Origin: Oscillospiraceae bacterium
GTDB taxonomy: Bacteria > Bacillota_A > Clostridia > Oscillospirales > JAAYXM01
DNA: 25,692 nt
Direction: 5' to 3'
NCBI GenBank assembly: GCA_017532355.1
Contig: JAFXJK010000015.1
Location: forward strand, 1 to 25,692
The notes below the pieces were generated by a model that was given only the letters and a program-made list of their open reading frames with translations, was not told the origin of the DNA and searched no databases. Positions 7,109 to 15,220 of the stretch are shown here, in pieces. Every line of letters starts with the position of its first letter. The stretch's first letter is position 1. The translations under genes and the position numbers were made by a program.

Positions 7109-8854
7109 ATGACAATTTTCAATGCATTGACACTCATCGGCGGACTCTGTCTGTTCCTTTTCGGAATGGACCTTATGGGTCAGGCGCTCGAGAGAAGTGC
7201 AGGAAACAGTCTGAGGACTGTTCTCGGAAGACTCACGAAGAACAAGCTTGCGGGTCTTTTTACGGGTCTTTGTGTAACGGCAGTTATACAGAGCTCATCA
7301 GCAACAACCGTTATGGTTGTAGGTTTTGTAAACTCGGCACTTATGACGCTCAAGCAGGCAATCGGCGTCATTATGGGTGCGAATATCGGCACCACCGTTA
7401 CAGCGTGGATACTTTCGCTTGGAGGAATACAGAGCGATAACCTTATTTTATCGCTTTTAAAGCCCTCATCCTTTACCCCTGTTCTCGCGCTTGTCGGAAT
7501 TATCTTCTATATGTTCTTAAAGGACAAGAAGAAAAAGGACATAGGCATAATTTTCCTCGGCTTTGCAACCCTTATGTTCGGTATGGAAACGATGTCTGGA
7601 GCTGTCAAAGGGCTTCGCGATGTTCCTGCGTTTACAGAGATGTTTATTATGTTCAAGAACCCGATTCTCGGTGTGCTTGCAGGCGCGATTCTTACGGCTA
7701 TCCTTCAGTCAAGCTCGGCGTCCGTCGGTATCCTTCAGGCTCTTGCCGTAACAGGGCAGGTGAGCTACGGCGCGGCTATACCGATTATTATGGGACAGAA
7801 CATAGGTACATGTATAACGGCGATTTTATCGTCCTTTGGCACGAACAGAAATGCAAAGCGCGCAGCGCTTGTCCATCTTTCGTTCAATGTACTGGGAACG
7901 GTGATTTGCCTTGCGGTGTTTTCTGTTGCAAAAGCGTTCTTTGTGATTCCGCTGTTTGACCAAAGCGCATCGCTTGCTGGCATTGCAATTGCGCACTCCG
8001 TGTTTAATGTTGCATGCACGGCAATTCTCTTCCCGATGTCGGGACTCTTGGAAAAAATCGCAATTAAGCTCATTCCTGATGCAAAAAGCGAGGAGAAGGA
8101 CGTCAAGATTGACGAGCGCCTTCTTAAGACTCCGCCTGTTGCGCTTGAGCAGTGCCACATCCTTGCAATAGAGATGTTTGACTGCGCGGTAGAGGCTTTG
8201 CGCGGAGGCATCTTGGCATTTAACTCATATTCAAAAGAGCTTGCGGAGAAAATTTGCGAAAATGAAGAAAAGACTGACCGTTATGAGGATATCATAGGAA
8301 CATTCCTTGTGAAGCTCAGCTCGTATGACCTATCGAGAAAGGACAGCGCCGAGGCGGCGAAGCTTCTCAAACTCATAGGTGATTTTGAGCGAATTTCAGA
8401 CCACGGCGTAAACCTTCTCAAATCTGCGGAAGAGCTTCGGGAGAAGAAAATCGTTTTGACCGAGGAAGCGCTCCGTGAGCTTGATATCATCTTCCGTGCA
8501 TCAGAGGAGATCCTTTCAACGACTCGCCGTGCGTTTGTTGAAAACAACATCGATGCGGCGTACAGCGTTGAACCGATTGAGCAGGTAATTGACAACCTCA
8601 AAGAGACGCTCCGAGCAAGACATATTCTCAGACTTCAGCAGGGCGAATGCTCAATTGAAGCAGGCTTTGTCTGGTCAGATATTCTTACGAATATCGGAAG
8701 ATGCTCCGACCATTGCTCAAATATTGCAGGCTGCGTAATAGATATGCAGAAAGAAAACTTCAATCTTCACGCATCGCTTCGAGATTTTCGCGATAACGAT
8801 GCTTCGTTTAAGAAAAAGTACGTAGAATACAGCACAAAGTACAGCATTAGTTAA
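7109..8854 (+). CDS. Na+/phosphate cotransporter (NptA/PNaS family) with C-terminal PhoU-like domain
   Basis: The 581-residue protein has the duplicated Na/Pi-cotransporter core: AVIQSSSATTVMVVGFVNS (about residues 59-77) followed by MGANIGTTVTAW, and a second copy ILQSSSASVGILQALAVTG (about 198-216) followed by MGQNIGTCITA. QSSS repeats are the sodium/phosphate-binding hallmark of this family. After roughly eight membrane helices the last 240 residues form a soluble helical PhoU-like domain (CDHAVN-type elements appear as ISDHGVNLLKSAEEL and RCSDHCSNIAGCV). It probably imports phosphate with sodium, or balances phosphate, with the PhoU domain sensing or gating. AAGGAAAAAGAA precedes the chosen ATG. 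It has its own promoter and is followed by the hairpin region of the adh gene. Confidence 0.92.
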   Translation: MTIFNALTLIGGLCLFLFGMDLMGQALERSAGNSLRTVLGRLTKNKLAGLFTGLCVTAVIQSSSATTVMVVGFVNSALMTLKQAIGVIMGANIGTTVTAWILSLGGIQSDNLILSLLKPSSFTPVLALVGIIFYMFLKDKKKKDIGIIFLGFATLMFGMETMSGAVKGLRDVPAFTEMFIMFKNPILGVLAGAILTAILQSSSASVGILQALAVTGQVSYGAAIPIIMGQNIGTCITAILSSFGTNRNAKRAALVHLSFNVLGTVICLAVFSVAKAFFVIPLFDQSASLAGIAIAHSVFNVACTAILFPMSGLLEKIAIKLIPDAKSEEKDVKIDERLLKTPPVALEQCHILAIEMFDCAVEALRGGILAFNSYSKELAEKICENEEKTDRYEDIIGTFLVKLSSYDLSRKDSAEAAKLLKLIGDFERISDHGVNLLKSAEELREKKIVLTEEALRELDIIFRASEEILSTTRRAFVENNIDAAYSVEPIEQVIDNLKETLRARHILRLQQGECSIEAGFVWSDILTNIGRCSDHCSNIAGCVIDMQKENFNLHASLRDFRDNDASFKKKYVEYSTKYSIS

Positions 8855-8859
8855 AATTT

Positions 8860-8922
8860 TCTCCTTTGCATAATATTCGGTAAAACAGGAAGACTATGTT
8901 TTAACGATATTTGCAAAGGAGA
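8860..8922 (+). promoter_or_regulatory. Leader hairpin able to mask the adh ribosome binding site
   Basis: TCTCCTTTGCA (8860-8870) is a perfect 11-base inverted match to TGCAAAGGAGA (8912-8922), which contains the AAGGAG ribosome site of the adh gene. Inside, AAAACA (8882-8887) pairs with TGTTTT (8897-8902), and AATAT (8872-8876) can pair with ATATT (8907-8911), so most of the 63 bases can fold into one long hairpin. No T run follows, so it is not a plain terminator. A role in translational control of adh is inferred. Confidence 0.6.
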
Positions 8923-8928
8923 TTTGTT

Positions 8929-9987
8929 ATGAGAGCTTATGCAATGCTCAAAATCGGGCAGACAGGCTGGATTGAAAAGGAAAGACCAAAGTGTGGGCCG
9001 CTTGATGCAATCTGCCGTCCGATTGCGCTCGCTCCGTGTACATCGGATATTCATACTGTATGGGAAGGTGCGCTTGGCGAACGTGAAAACATGGTGCTCG
9101 GACACGAGGCTGTCGGCGAGGTTGTAGAGGTCGGAAATCTCGTGCGCGATTTTAAGCCGGGTGACCGTGTGCTCATCACCGCAATCACGCCCGACTGGGG
9201 AAAGCGTGAGGCGCAGGACGGATTTGCCATGCATTCCGGTGGAATGCTCTCCGGCTGGAAGTTCTCAAACTTCAAGGACGGCGTATTTTCAGAGTTTTTC
9301 CATATAAATGAGGCGGATGCAAACCTTGCACATCTCCCTGACGGAATGGACCTCAAGGCGGCGTGTATGATAAGTGATATGGTGCCGACGGGTGTTCACG
9401 GCGCCGAGCTTTGCGACATATCCTACGGCGATAATGTTGCAGTTATCGGCATCGGTCCTGTCGGGCTTATGTCCGTTGCTGCAGCTGCGATACGTGGCGC
9501 TGCTAATATCTATGCCGTAGGTTCGAGAAAGAACTGCGTTGATCTGGCGCTTGAGTATGGAGCGACAAAGGTAATAAACTACCGCGACGGAAATATCGCG
9601 GATAGCATCTTGAATCTCACAGGCGGCGAGGGTGTAGATAAGGTTATAATCGCAGGCGGAACAAATGAGACCTTCACAGATGCGGTGCGCATGCTGAAGG
9701 CAGGCGGAATAATTGGAAACGTAAACTATCTCGGTGAGGGCGAGAGTATCGGAATTCCGCGCGTTGAATGGGGCTGCGGAATGGGACACAAAACCATACG
9801 CGGCGGATTGATGCCGGGCGGCCGCGTGCGAGCCGAGCGCCTTGCTCGCCTTATCACAGCGGGAAGACTTCACCCTGAGAAGCTTGTAACACACGTCTTC
9901 CACGGCTTTGAGAATGTAGAAAAGGCCCTTATGCTTATGAAAGACAAGCCACAGGACCTTATAAAACCGATTGTTCTCATAGATTAG
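8929..9987 (+). CDS. adh: NADP-dependent secondary alcohol dehydrogenase (TbADH-like)
   Basis: The 352 residues equal the length of Thermoanaerobacter brockii and Clostridium beijerinckii secondary alcohol dehydrogenases and align along the whole protein. Catalytic zinc ligands fall at the same numbers: Cys37 (APCTSDIHTV), His59 and Glu60 (LGHEAVGEV) and Asp150 (MISDMVPTG). The Rossmann motif GIGPVGLM is followed by Gly198-Ser199-Arg200 and Tyr218, the residues that select NADP(H). It should interconvert secondary alcohols and ketones, or aldehydes and alcohols, disposing of reducing power during fermentation. The structural zinc-lobe cysteines of other ADHs are absent, as in this family. The ATG at 8929 has AAAGGAG 8 bases upstream, within the leader hairpin. 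It is transcribed alone and ends at a strong terminator. Confidence 0.94.
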   Translation: MRAYAMLKIGQTGWIEKERPKCGPLDAICRPIALAPCTSDIHTVWEGALGERENMVLGHEAVGEVVEVGNLVRDFKPGDRVLITAITPDWGKREAQDGFAMHSGGMLSGWKFSNFKDGVFSEFFHINEADANLAHLPDGMDLKAACMISDMVPTGVHGAELCDISYGDNVAVIGIGPVGLMSVAAAAIRGAANIYAVGSRKNCVDLALEYGATKVINYRDGNIADSILNLTGGEGVDKVIIAGGTNETFTDAVRMLKAGGIIGNVNYLGEGESIGIPRVEWGCGMGHKTIRGGLMPGGRVRAERLARLITAGRLHPEKLVTHVFHGFENVEKALMLMKDKPQDLIKPIVLID

Positions 9988-10025
9988 AAAAAACCGCTCT
10001 TGACTATTGTCAAGAGCGGTTTTCT
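9988..10025 (+). terminator. Rho-independent terminator after adh
   Basis: AAAACCGCTCTTGAC pairs perfectly with GTCAAGAGCGGTTTT (10009-10023) around a TATT loop (10005-10008). The T tract of the 3' arm ends the stem. It starts immediately after the adh stop codon. Confidence 0.92.
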
Positions 10026-10037
10026 ACTTTAAGTAGG

Positions 10038-10066
10038 TTGATAAAAGTCACTGATGAAGATATAAT
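10038..10066 (+). promoter_or_regulatory. Predicted sigma-A promoter of the HTH-desulfoferrodoxin-like gene
   Basis: TTGATA (10038-10043) and TATAAT (10061-10066) are spaced by exactly 17 bases. A GGAGG ribosome site at 10075-10079 follows, so the leader is very short. Confidence 0.8.
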
Positions 10067-10087
10067 CTCCTTATGGAGGTGTTATGA

Positions 10088-10759
10088 ATGAATCAGCATA
10101 TCACGGGTGCTGTAATTAAGAACCTGCGCGAGAAGAATAATCTGACGCAAAGCTCTCTTGCGGAAAAACTGGGCGTTTCCGACAAAACGGTTTCAAAATG
10201 GGAAACGGGAAGGGGATACCCCGATATTTCGCTTCTTGAGCCGATTGCGGATGTTTTCGGAGTTTCCGCCTGCGAGCTTCTTTCGGGAAACGCCATAAAC
10301 AATGTAAACATATCGGCAAATATGCTTCGCTCAAAGTTCTATATCTGCCCCGTTTGCGGAAACATAATTCACTCAATGGGAGAGGCAGTTATATACTGTC
10401 ACGGTGTTGCACTCATACCGCAACAGGCGGAAGAGAGTGATGAGGAGCATAAAGTCTTTATCGGTCGCGTTGAGGATGATTACTTCGTGCGCATTGAGCA
10501 CGATATGACGAAATCCCACTACATCTCATTTGTTGCGGCTCTCTATTCGGACAGGGTGCAGATGGTAAAGCTATACCCCGAGGGCGAGGCAGAGGCGCGG
10601 TTTGAAATGAGAGGAGCAAAAAAGATTCTGTACTATTGCAACAGGGACGGGCTCTTTTCGGTCAATGTCATAAAAGGGATTGACGACAGGGAGCTCTCGT
10701 ATGACGATTCCGATGAGCGAAGAGAGCTTGAAGCGACGGCGAAAAAAATATTCGGGTAA
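10088..10759 (+). CDS. XRE-family regulator fused to a desulfoferrodoxin/superoxide-reductase-like domain
   Basis: Residues 9-63 are a Cro/C1-type helix-turn-helix (LTQSSLAEKLGVSDKTVSKWE). Residues 85-192 resemble desulfoferrodoxin. CPVC (Cys87, Cys90) plus Cys104-His105 stands where desulforedoxin has CxxC and CC. A superoxide-reductase-like iron site follows, with His121, His138 and His144 (HDMTKSH) and Cys184 (YYCNRDG). The last iron ligand, normally His in CNLHG, is Asp187 here. The protein therefore probably senses oxygen species or redox state through an altered iron site and controls transcription, perhaps its own. The start has GGAGG 8 bases upstream; an overlapping ATG at 10084 is out of frame. 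It has its own promoter and shares a bidirectional terminator with the convergent cluster. Confidence 0.85.
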   Translation: MNQHITGAVIKNLREKNNLTQSSLAEKLGVSDKTVSKWETGRGYPDISLLEPIADVFGVSACELLSGNAINNVNISANMLRSKFYICPVCGNIIHSMGEAVIYCHGVALIPQQAEESDEEHKVFIGRVEDDYFVRIEHDMTKSHYISFVAALYSDRVQMVKLYPEGEAEARFEMRGAKKILYYCNRDGLFSVNVIKGIDDRELSYDDSDERRELEATAKKIFG

Positions 10760-10766
10760 AAACAGG

Positions 10767-10801
10767 AAAGAACCTCTGTTCAGCTTGAACAGAGGTTCTT
10801 T
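10767..10801. terminator. Bidirectional terminator between the convergent halves
   Basis: AAAGAACCTCTGTTCA (10767-10782) and TGAACAGAGGTTCTTT (10786-10801) form a perfect 16-base stem with a 3-base loop. Reading rightward it ends in TTCTTT; reading leftward the 3' side is TTCTTTCCTGTTTTT. It lies 7 bases after the regulator stop and 11 bases beyond the end of the minus-strand LRR gene, so it can serve both. Confidence 0.88.
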
Positions 10802-10812
10802 CGCTTGGAAGG

Positions 10813-12765
10813 TTACGGAATAAGATAAACGTCTGTGTTATTTCTTTCTGCGCCCATAGCAGTGAGAACTCTTTCCTTTACGGTATCGTTCTTTACGTAG
10901 AAATCAATGTTGCTTGTGTTCGGGTTGTTTGATTCACCGTTACAGAACCACATTGAGTTTCTGCCGTTGAGCGTTGAGGGTACGAATGTTACATCGTCGC
11001 CGTAGAGGTAAACTTCTCTGAGGTTCGGGCAACCGCGGAATGCATAGCCCTGGATTGCTGTATTGCCTTCAAAGATTACCTTTTCAATCTTTGAAGCACC
11101 GAAAGCTGTCTCACCGATTGTTTCAACCGATGCAGGGATGATGATTTCCTTAATGTGTGACTTCTGGAAAGCATTATCAGCAATTTCCTTGACAGTAGAG
11201 GGGATTATAACCTCTTCAAGAGCCGTTGTTGTCCTGAATGCACGGCTGTCAATCTGCTCGAGACCTTCGTTGAGGACAACCTTTTTGATTGTCGTGTTGG
11301 AATCAAAAGCGCGTCCGAGAGTCTCGACGTCGGAGGAAAGTGTAACTTCCTCGATGGTGTTGTTATAGGAGAAAGAATAGTTTCCGAGAGTTGTTACGCC
11401 TGCGGGAACGGTGTAAGTTGTAGCATTTACGTTCTGTGTATCGTAGAGGGTAACCTCACCGTCAAGGTCCTCAAAGAGGACAGTACCGTCGCTTAAAGTG
11501 TTGTACTCACCACCGATTGTGTGAGTGAATGTACCGATAGTTATGTAGTTGCCTGTTTCTACGTTGTGTGAGTTGCCGTTTGCATCGCTCGGCTCTTCTG
11601 TCTCGTAGAGGCGGAGTTCAACTGTGATGGTTGTACCGTTGTTTACATCGTTGAGATTGATGATACCGCACTGGAAGCCCTTGCCGTCGTTGCCGTAGGT
11701 GCAGATTTCCTCGTAGTTTACGGAGATTCCACCCATTCCGTCACCAAGCAAGCGAATGACATCGTTTGCGGGGATGTTAGTATCGGATGTCAAAGCAACC
11801 CAGTTGCCGTTATTCCAACCGTCGCAGAATGCGCTGTAATAGCCTGCGAGCGCAAGGCTGTCTGCAGGGACGTCTTTGTCAGCGGAAACTGCAAAGTCAG
11901 CATGCCAATATCTGTAAGGAGAGTTTTCTACAGTTGCCAAGGACTCGGTCGGCTCAAACTTGAAGCCACAGTCGAGAGTCTTGGATTCTCCTGTACCGTT
12001 CGGGAAGGTGGTTGATACGCTGACGTTAAGTTTACTTCCCGTAAGGGCTGAGACCATTGCAGACGGAGTTTCCTGCGCAGGGTATCTTGCGTCGGCGTCA
12101 TAGGTCGGGCCGAAGCTGTCGCTTTCTGCCTGTTCCTGTGTTGCGATGAGCTGAACAGTGAAGTCAGAGCCGATAGAGAGGTTTTCGTACTCGTTGCCTG
12201 CGCTCTCCTGCATCTTGAATGCGATTGTCAATGTGCTTGTTTCGTCGGGCTGAAGGAGTGAACCGGTAACTGTATTTACGATAGCATTTGTGTTTGTGCT
12301 GTTGAGAACCTCGGAGAGTGTTCCGAGCTTTACAAGCGGAGCTGACGGGGTGTTGATTGCTGCGCGGTCAAGTTTTTCTGCCGGAGCAACGTAGTAAACG
12401 TCGATAACGTCAGCGAGCTTTGAAACAACGCCGTTTGCAAGAATGTGAAGCTCATACTTGAGAGCGAGGTTACCTTCGTTCACAATCTTGATGTGGCGAG
12501 CCTGAACGTATCCCGGCTCCCAAAGCTGGTAATCGAAGATTGCGCCGGTTGCCGCATTTGACCATACTGTGCTGCTGTCGATGTTTGCGCCGCCTTCAGC
12601 CCAGTACATTCCGACCTCAAGGTCACCTGATTTGATGATATTGCCTGTCGAGCTTACGTTGTCCGTAAACCATGCGAATGTTGCGCCCATAAGCATTGTA
12701 AAGCAGAGAAGAAGTGATACAATGCTTGAGAACAGCGCGCGTTTAGTGTGTTTGCTGTTTGTCAT
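10813..12765 (-). CDS. SipW-dependent secreted protein: TasA-like module, unknown middle domain, BspA-type leucine-rich repeats
   Basis: The 650-residue protein starts with the shared SipW-type leader: basic MTNSKHTKR, hydrophobic core, then GATFAWFTDNVSSTGN, with cleavage expected near ATFA. A TasA-like beta module follows (WEPGYVQARHIKIVNEGNLALKYEL, about residues 78-102) and ends at the hinge DSFGPTYDADA (about 216-226). Residues about 235-430 form an unrecognised beta-rich domain (YRYWHADFAVSADKDV, LAGYYSAFCDGWNNGNW). From about 445 there are at least six leucine-rich repeats of the LRR_5/BspA class (TIEEVTLSSDVETLG, ALEEVIIPSTVKEIADNAF, HIKEIIIPASVETIGETAF), which in other bacteria mediate binding to host or bacterial surfaces. 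There is no C-terminal sorting signal. The ribosome site is AAAGGAG. This is the last gene of the locus. Confidence 0.9.
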   Translation of the reverse strand: MTNSKHTKRALFSSIVSLLLCFTMLMGATFAWFTDNVSSTGNIIKSGDLEVGMYWAEGGANIDSSTVWSNAATGAIFDYQLWEPGYVQARHIKIVNEGNLALKYELHILANGVVSKLADVIDVYYVAPAEKLDRAAINTPSAPLVKLGTLSEVLNSTNTNAIVNTVTGSLLQPDETSTLTIAFKMQESAGNEYENLSIGSDFTVQLIATQEQAESDSFGPTYDADARYPAQETPSAMVSALTGSKLNVSVSTTFPNGTGESKTLDCGFKFEPTESLATVENSPYRYWHADFAVSADKDVPADSLALAGYYSAFCDGWNNGNWVALTSDTNIPANDVIRLLGDGMGGISVNYEEICTYGNDGKGFQCGIINLNDVNNGTTITVELRLYETEEPSDANGNSHNVETGNYITIGTFTHTIGGEYNTLSDGTVLFEDLDGEVTLYDTQNVNATTYTVPAGVTTLGNYSFSYNNTIEEVTLSSDVETLGRAFDSNTTIKKVVLNEGLEQIDSRAFRTTTALEEVIIPSTVKEIADNAFQKSHIKEIIIPASVETIGETAFGASKIEKVIFEGNTAIQGYAFRGCPNLREVYLYGDDVTFVPSTLNGRNSMWFCNGESNNPNTSNIDFYVKNDTVKERVLTAMGAERNNTDVYLIP

Positions 12766-12806
12766 TGCTTTAGAGTCTCCTTTAATTTATTTTTTGGTTT
12801 CAACGC

Positions 12807-12869
12807 CAATCAAAAGACACAACTTCTGTTATGCCTTTTGATTGCCGCCCAAGCCCCGAAGGGCTTGGG
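12807..12869 (-). repeat. Intercistronic double-hairpin cassette, copy 1
   Basis: Read on the minus strand, a UUCG-capped hairpin comes first: CCCAAGCCC (12848-12856) with GGGCTTGGG (12861-12869). A second hairpin follows: CAATCAAAAG (12807-12816) pairing perfectly with CTTTTGATTG (12835-12844) and extended inward by CAAC/GTTATG-type pairs. It lies between the beta-helix gene and the LRR gene. The flanking leader down to the ribosome site (12766-12806) is nearly identical to that of copy 2. No T tract follows, so partial termination, mRNA stability or processing are all possible. Confidence 0.7.
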
Positions 12870-12887
12870 AAAGGCAGGGAAAGCTTA

Positions 12888-15101
12888 TTAGTTTACATTA
12901 AGATTTGATGTGTTGATTGCACCTGATGATGTGCACTTTGTAACAAGAAGCTCTGTCTGTGTCTTAGCTGCATCTGTAAGAGTTACATCAACATCGCTTA
13001 CAGTCCAGTTTGTTGTTCCGCGGTTCCAGAAGAGACCCCACTTTGCCTGAGCTGCAGCAACACCTGAAACTGTGGAATCAACCTTTGCTGTACAATCCTT
13101 GACAGTAATCGGAGTGCTGTTTGAGCGAACGAGGTAGAAGCTGTCACCGATGTTTGCATCGGTAAGAGTTGCGTCAAAGCGGCAGTTCTTAACAGTTACG
13201 CTGTTACCGCCCTGAACATTGATGCGTGAATTGTTGAAATCACAATCATCAATTACAAGACCTGTACCGAAGTTACCTACAACCTGTATTCCTGCATTTT
13301 CAAATGTGCAGCTATCAATAGAAAATTCGCCGTTCGGTACTCCTGAAACAGAACCAATACCATACTCACCGTCACCGATAATGGTGCAATCTTTCAACGT
13401 AAGTCCCTTTACATTTTCTACAATAATGCTGTGGTTAGCGGGTTGAGCGTGGTCAAAAGTAACGCCTTCAAATGTAACTTTGCCGTCCCATGCTGCAACG
13501 TTAAACGTGCCTCTTTCATACAAGCCAAGTGTTGTTGTGCCGGCAAAGACAACGTCTGCGCCGTCTGCTGCCTTGAAGACGATATCGCCCTTTGCTTCGC
13601 CCTGAGCATCTACAGTAAACTCAATGTTATTGTTATAACGTCCTTCGCTGAGAACGAAGACATTATTCGGTCCCTCAGCTGCCTGGATTGCTGCGTTGAG
13701 AGTATCGGGAGTAACAGTGTTTGTAATACCGTCAACTGTTACGGTTGACTTAGCTGAAGATGTGTCGAGAGTTCCGTCATTAATGCGGTAAATGCCCTGT
13801 GCTTTAAGACCGCCGTCAACTGTGATGTTCTTTACATCAACCTTAACGCTGTCCATATAAGTATCATCGATTTCGATGAGTGCTTTATTAAGAACAGATG
13901 TATCACTCATAAGGAATGTAGAGTCGCTGATGCTTACGGAAATATCCTTTGAACCGCCTTCATTGTAAATCTTGATTGCGCGGTTACCGTACTTGAATGT
14001 AGAATTCTTGACGGTGATATTCTTTCCGTCGTAGATGAAGAGGTTGTAATTTCCTGCAGGAAGCTCTTCAAATGTACATCCGTCAAATGTAGAGTCGCCG
14101 TAAGTTGTTACACCGTTAGCAATTGTACAGTTGATGTATGTTGTTTTTTCACCATCGCTGTACTGCATTCCCTTATACCAGCCGTCGCGGTCGTTATCAA
14201 GGGTCAGATTCTTAAATGTATTTCCTGTGCCTGAAATTCCGTATGTTCCGAAATCAATCGCTGCTCCTTTGGTTGTACCAACAAAGGTTACGCCGGTTGC
14301 CCCGAGTGATTCTGTAAGCGTAATAGTTCCGTTGAGGCCGATAAGCTTCTCACCGCTTGCTATTGCAGCTTTAAGAGATGCAGCGTCATTTACAACAACA
14401 TCTGCATAAGTAGCGTCTTCGTCATAATCCGGGCCGAAGGAGTCCTCCTCAGCGTCCTTCTGAGTTGCGATGACCTGAACGTCAATCTTGACATCCTTGT
14501 TCTCGTACTCGTTGCCTGCTTCTTCCTTCATGTGGATAGCAAGTGCGAAGTAGTCTGTTTCAAATGTCTTTGTCGCATCGTATGCGATTTCGTCGAGAAC
14601 GCCGCCCTGAGCCGCTACAACCTGACCTGTGGGAAGGTCGCCTGTCTGACCGTTTGTCTTGACGTCATTCCAGTCTGCGTATATATCAGCACTTGTTGCG
14701 CCGTCGATGATAGCGTACTCAAGAGCACCTGCAAGACCGTTGTCAACAATGTTGAGAACGATGTTGTACTTAAGTGCAAGGTTTCCGCTGTTCTGAACAC
14801 CGAGGTAAACGATTTCAGTTTTGCCCGGTTCCCAGCGAACACCGTTGCCCGTAGCTTCTGAGAAGATGTCGCCGTTTGTGCCGTCGGAAATAACGTCGTA
14901 AACGCCGTCATAATTGCCGCTTGCATCCGGCTTATCCATAACAAGGTCAACCTCAAGGTCACCTGCAAGGATACGGTTGCCTGTTGAGCTTACGTTGTCC
15001 GTAAACCATGCGAAGGTTGCGCCCATGAGCATTGTGAAGCAGAGAAGAAGTGATACAATGCTCGACAAAAGCGCGCGTTTAGTGTGTTTGCTGTTTGTCA
15101 T
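12888..15101 (-). CDS. SipW-dependent secreted protein: TasA-like module plus right-handed beta-helix
   Basis: With 737 residues this is the largest complete member of the cluster. The leader (MTNSKHTKRALLSS...GATFAWFTDN) is nearly identical to that of the LRR protein, also at DNA level. The TasA-like module contains NRILAGDLEVDLVM, WEPGKTEIVYLGVQNSGNLALKYNI and FALAIHMKEEAGNEYEN, and ends at DSFGPDYDEDATY (about residues 223-235). The rest is a long parallel beta-helix with many short degenerate turns of the PbH1 type (NTFKNLTLDND, TYINCTIANG, STFDGCTFEE, GLTLKDCTIIGDG, GLVIDDCDFNNS, SVTVKNCRFDA). This solenoid architecture is common in carbohydrate-binding proteins and adhesins, but no polysaccharide-lyase catalytic residues can be identified. 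No C-terminal anchor is visible. A UUCG hairpin and repeated leader cassette lie on both sides. Confidence 0.88.
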   Translation of the reverse strand: MTNSKHTKRALLSSIVSLLLCFTMLMGATFAWFTDNVSSTGNRILAGDLEVDLVMDKPDASGNYDGVYDVISDGTNGDIFSEATGNGVRWEPGKTEIVYLGVQNSGNLALKYNIVLNIVDNGLAGALEYAIIDGATSADIYADWNDVKTNGQTGDLPTGQVVAAQGGVLDEIAYDATKTFETDYFALAIHMKEEAGNEYENKDVKIDVQVIATQKDAEEDSFGPDYDEDATYADVVVNDAASLKAAIASGEKLIGLNGTITLTESLGATGVTFVGTTKGAAIDFGTYGISGTGNTFKNLTLDNDRDGWYKGMQYSDGEKTTYINCTIANGVTTYGDSTFDGCTFEELPAGNYNLFIYDGKNITVKNSTFKYGNRAIKIYNEGGSKDISVSISDSTFLMSDTSVLNKALIEIDDTYMDSVKVDVKNITVDGGLKAQGIYRINDGTLDTSSAKSTVTVDGITNTVTPDTLNAAIQAAEGPNNVFVLSEGRYNNNIEFTVDAQGEAKGDIVFKAADGADVVFAGTTTLGLYERGTFNVAAWDGKVTFEGVTFDHAQPANHSIIVENVKGLTLKDCTIIGDGEYGIGSVSGVPNGEFSIDSCTFENAGIQVVGNFGTGLVIDDCDFNNSRINVQGGNSVTVKNCRFDATLTDANIGDSFYLVRSNSTPITVKDCTAKVDSTVSGVAAAQAKWGLFWNRGTTNWTVSDVDVTLTDAAKTQTELLVTKCTSSGAINTSNLNVN

Positions 15102-15141
15102 TGCTTTAGAGTCTCCTTTAATTTATTTTTGGTTTTAACGC

Positions 15142-15206
15142 CAATCAAAAGGCACAACTTCTGTTATGCCCTTTGATTGCCGCCTGACTCTCCGAAGAGA
15201 GTCAGG
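15142..15206 (-). repeat. Intercistronic double-hairpin cassette, copy 2
   Basis: On the minus strand CCTGACTCTC (15183-15192) pairs with GAGAGTCAGG (15197-15206) around a UUCG loop. The conserved hairpin follows: CAATCAAA (15142-15149) with TTTGATTG (15172-15179), extended by GGC (15152-15154) with GCC (15168-15170). The stem sequence of the first hairpin differs completely from copies 1 and 3 while its shape is kept. It sits between two TasA-like genes. Confidence 0.7.
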
Positions 15207-15220
15207 AAGCTTTGGAAAAG

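Noticed and set aside
7066..7440. 124-residue plus-strand frame overlapping the cotransporter start
   Set aside because: It is out of frame with the cotransporter, low in plausibility (basic, cysteine-scattered), and the cotransporter start at 7109 has both a ribosome site and the conserved N-terminus.
9289..9903. 204-residue minus-strand frame inside adh
   Set aside because: It is antisense to a full-length, residue-perfect alcohol dehydrogenase and has no independent support.
12888..15101. Polysaccharide lyase or pectinase activity for the beta-helix proteins
   Set aside because: The fold type is visible, but I could not identify catalytic residue patterns of known lyase or hydrolase families, so only a binding or structural role is suggested.
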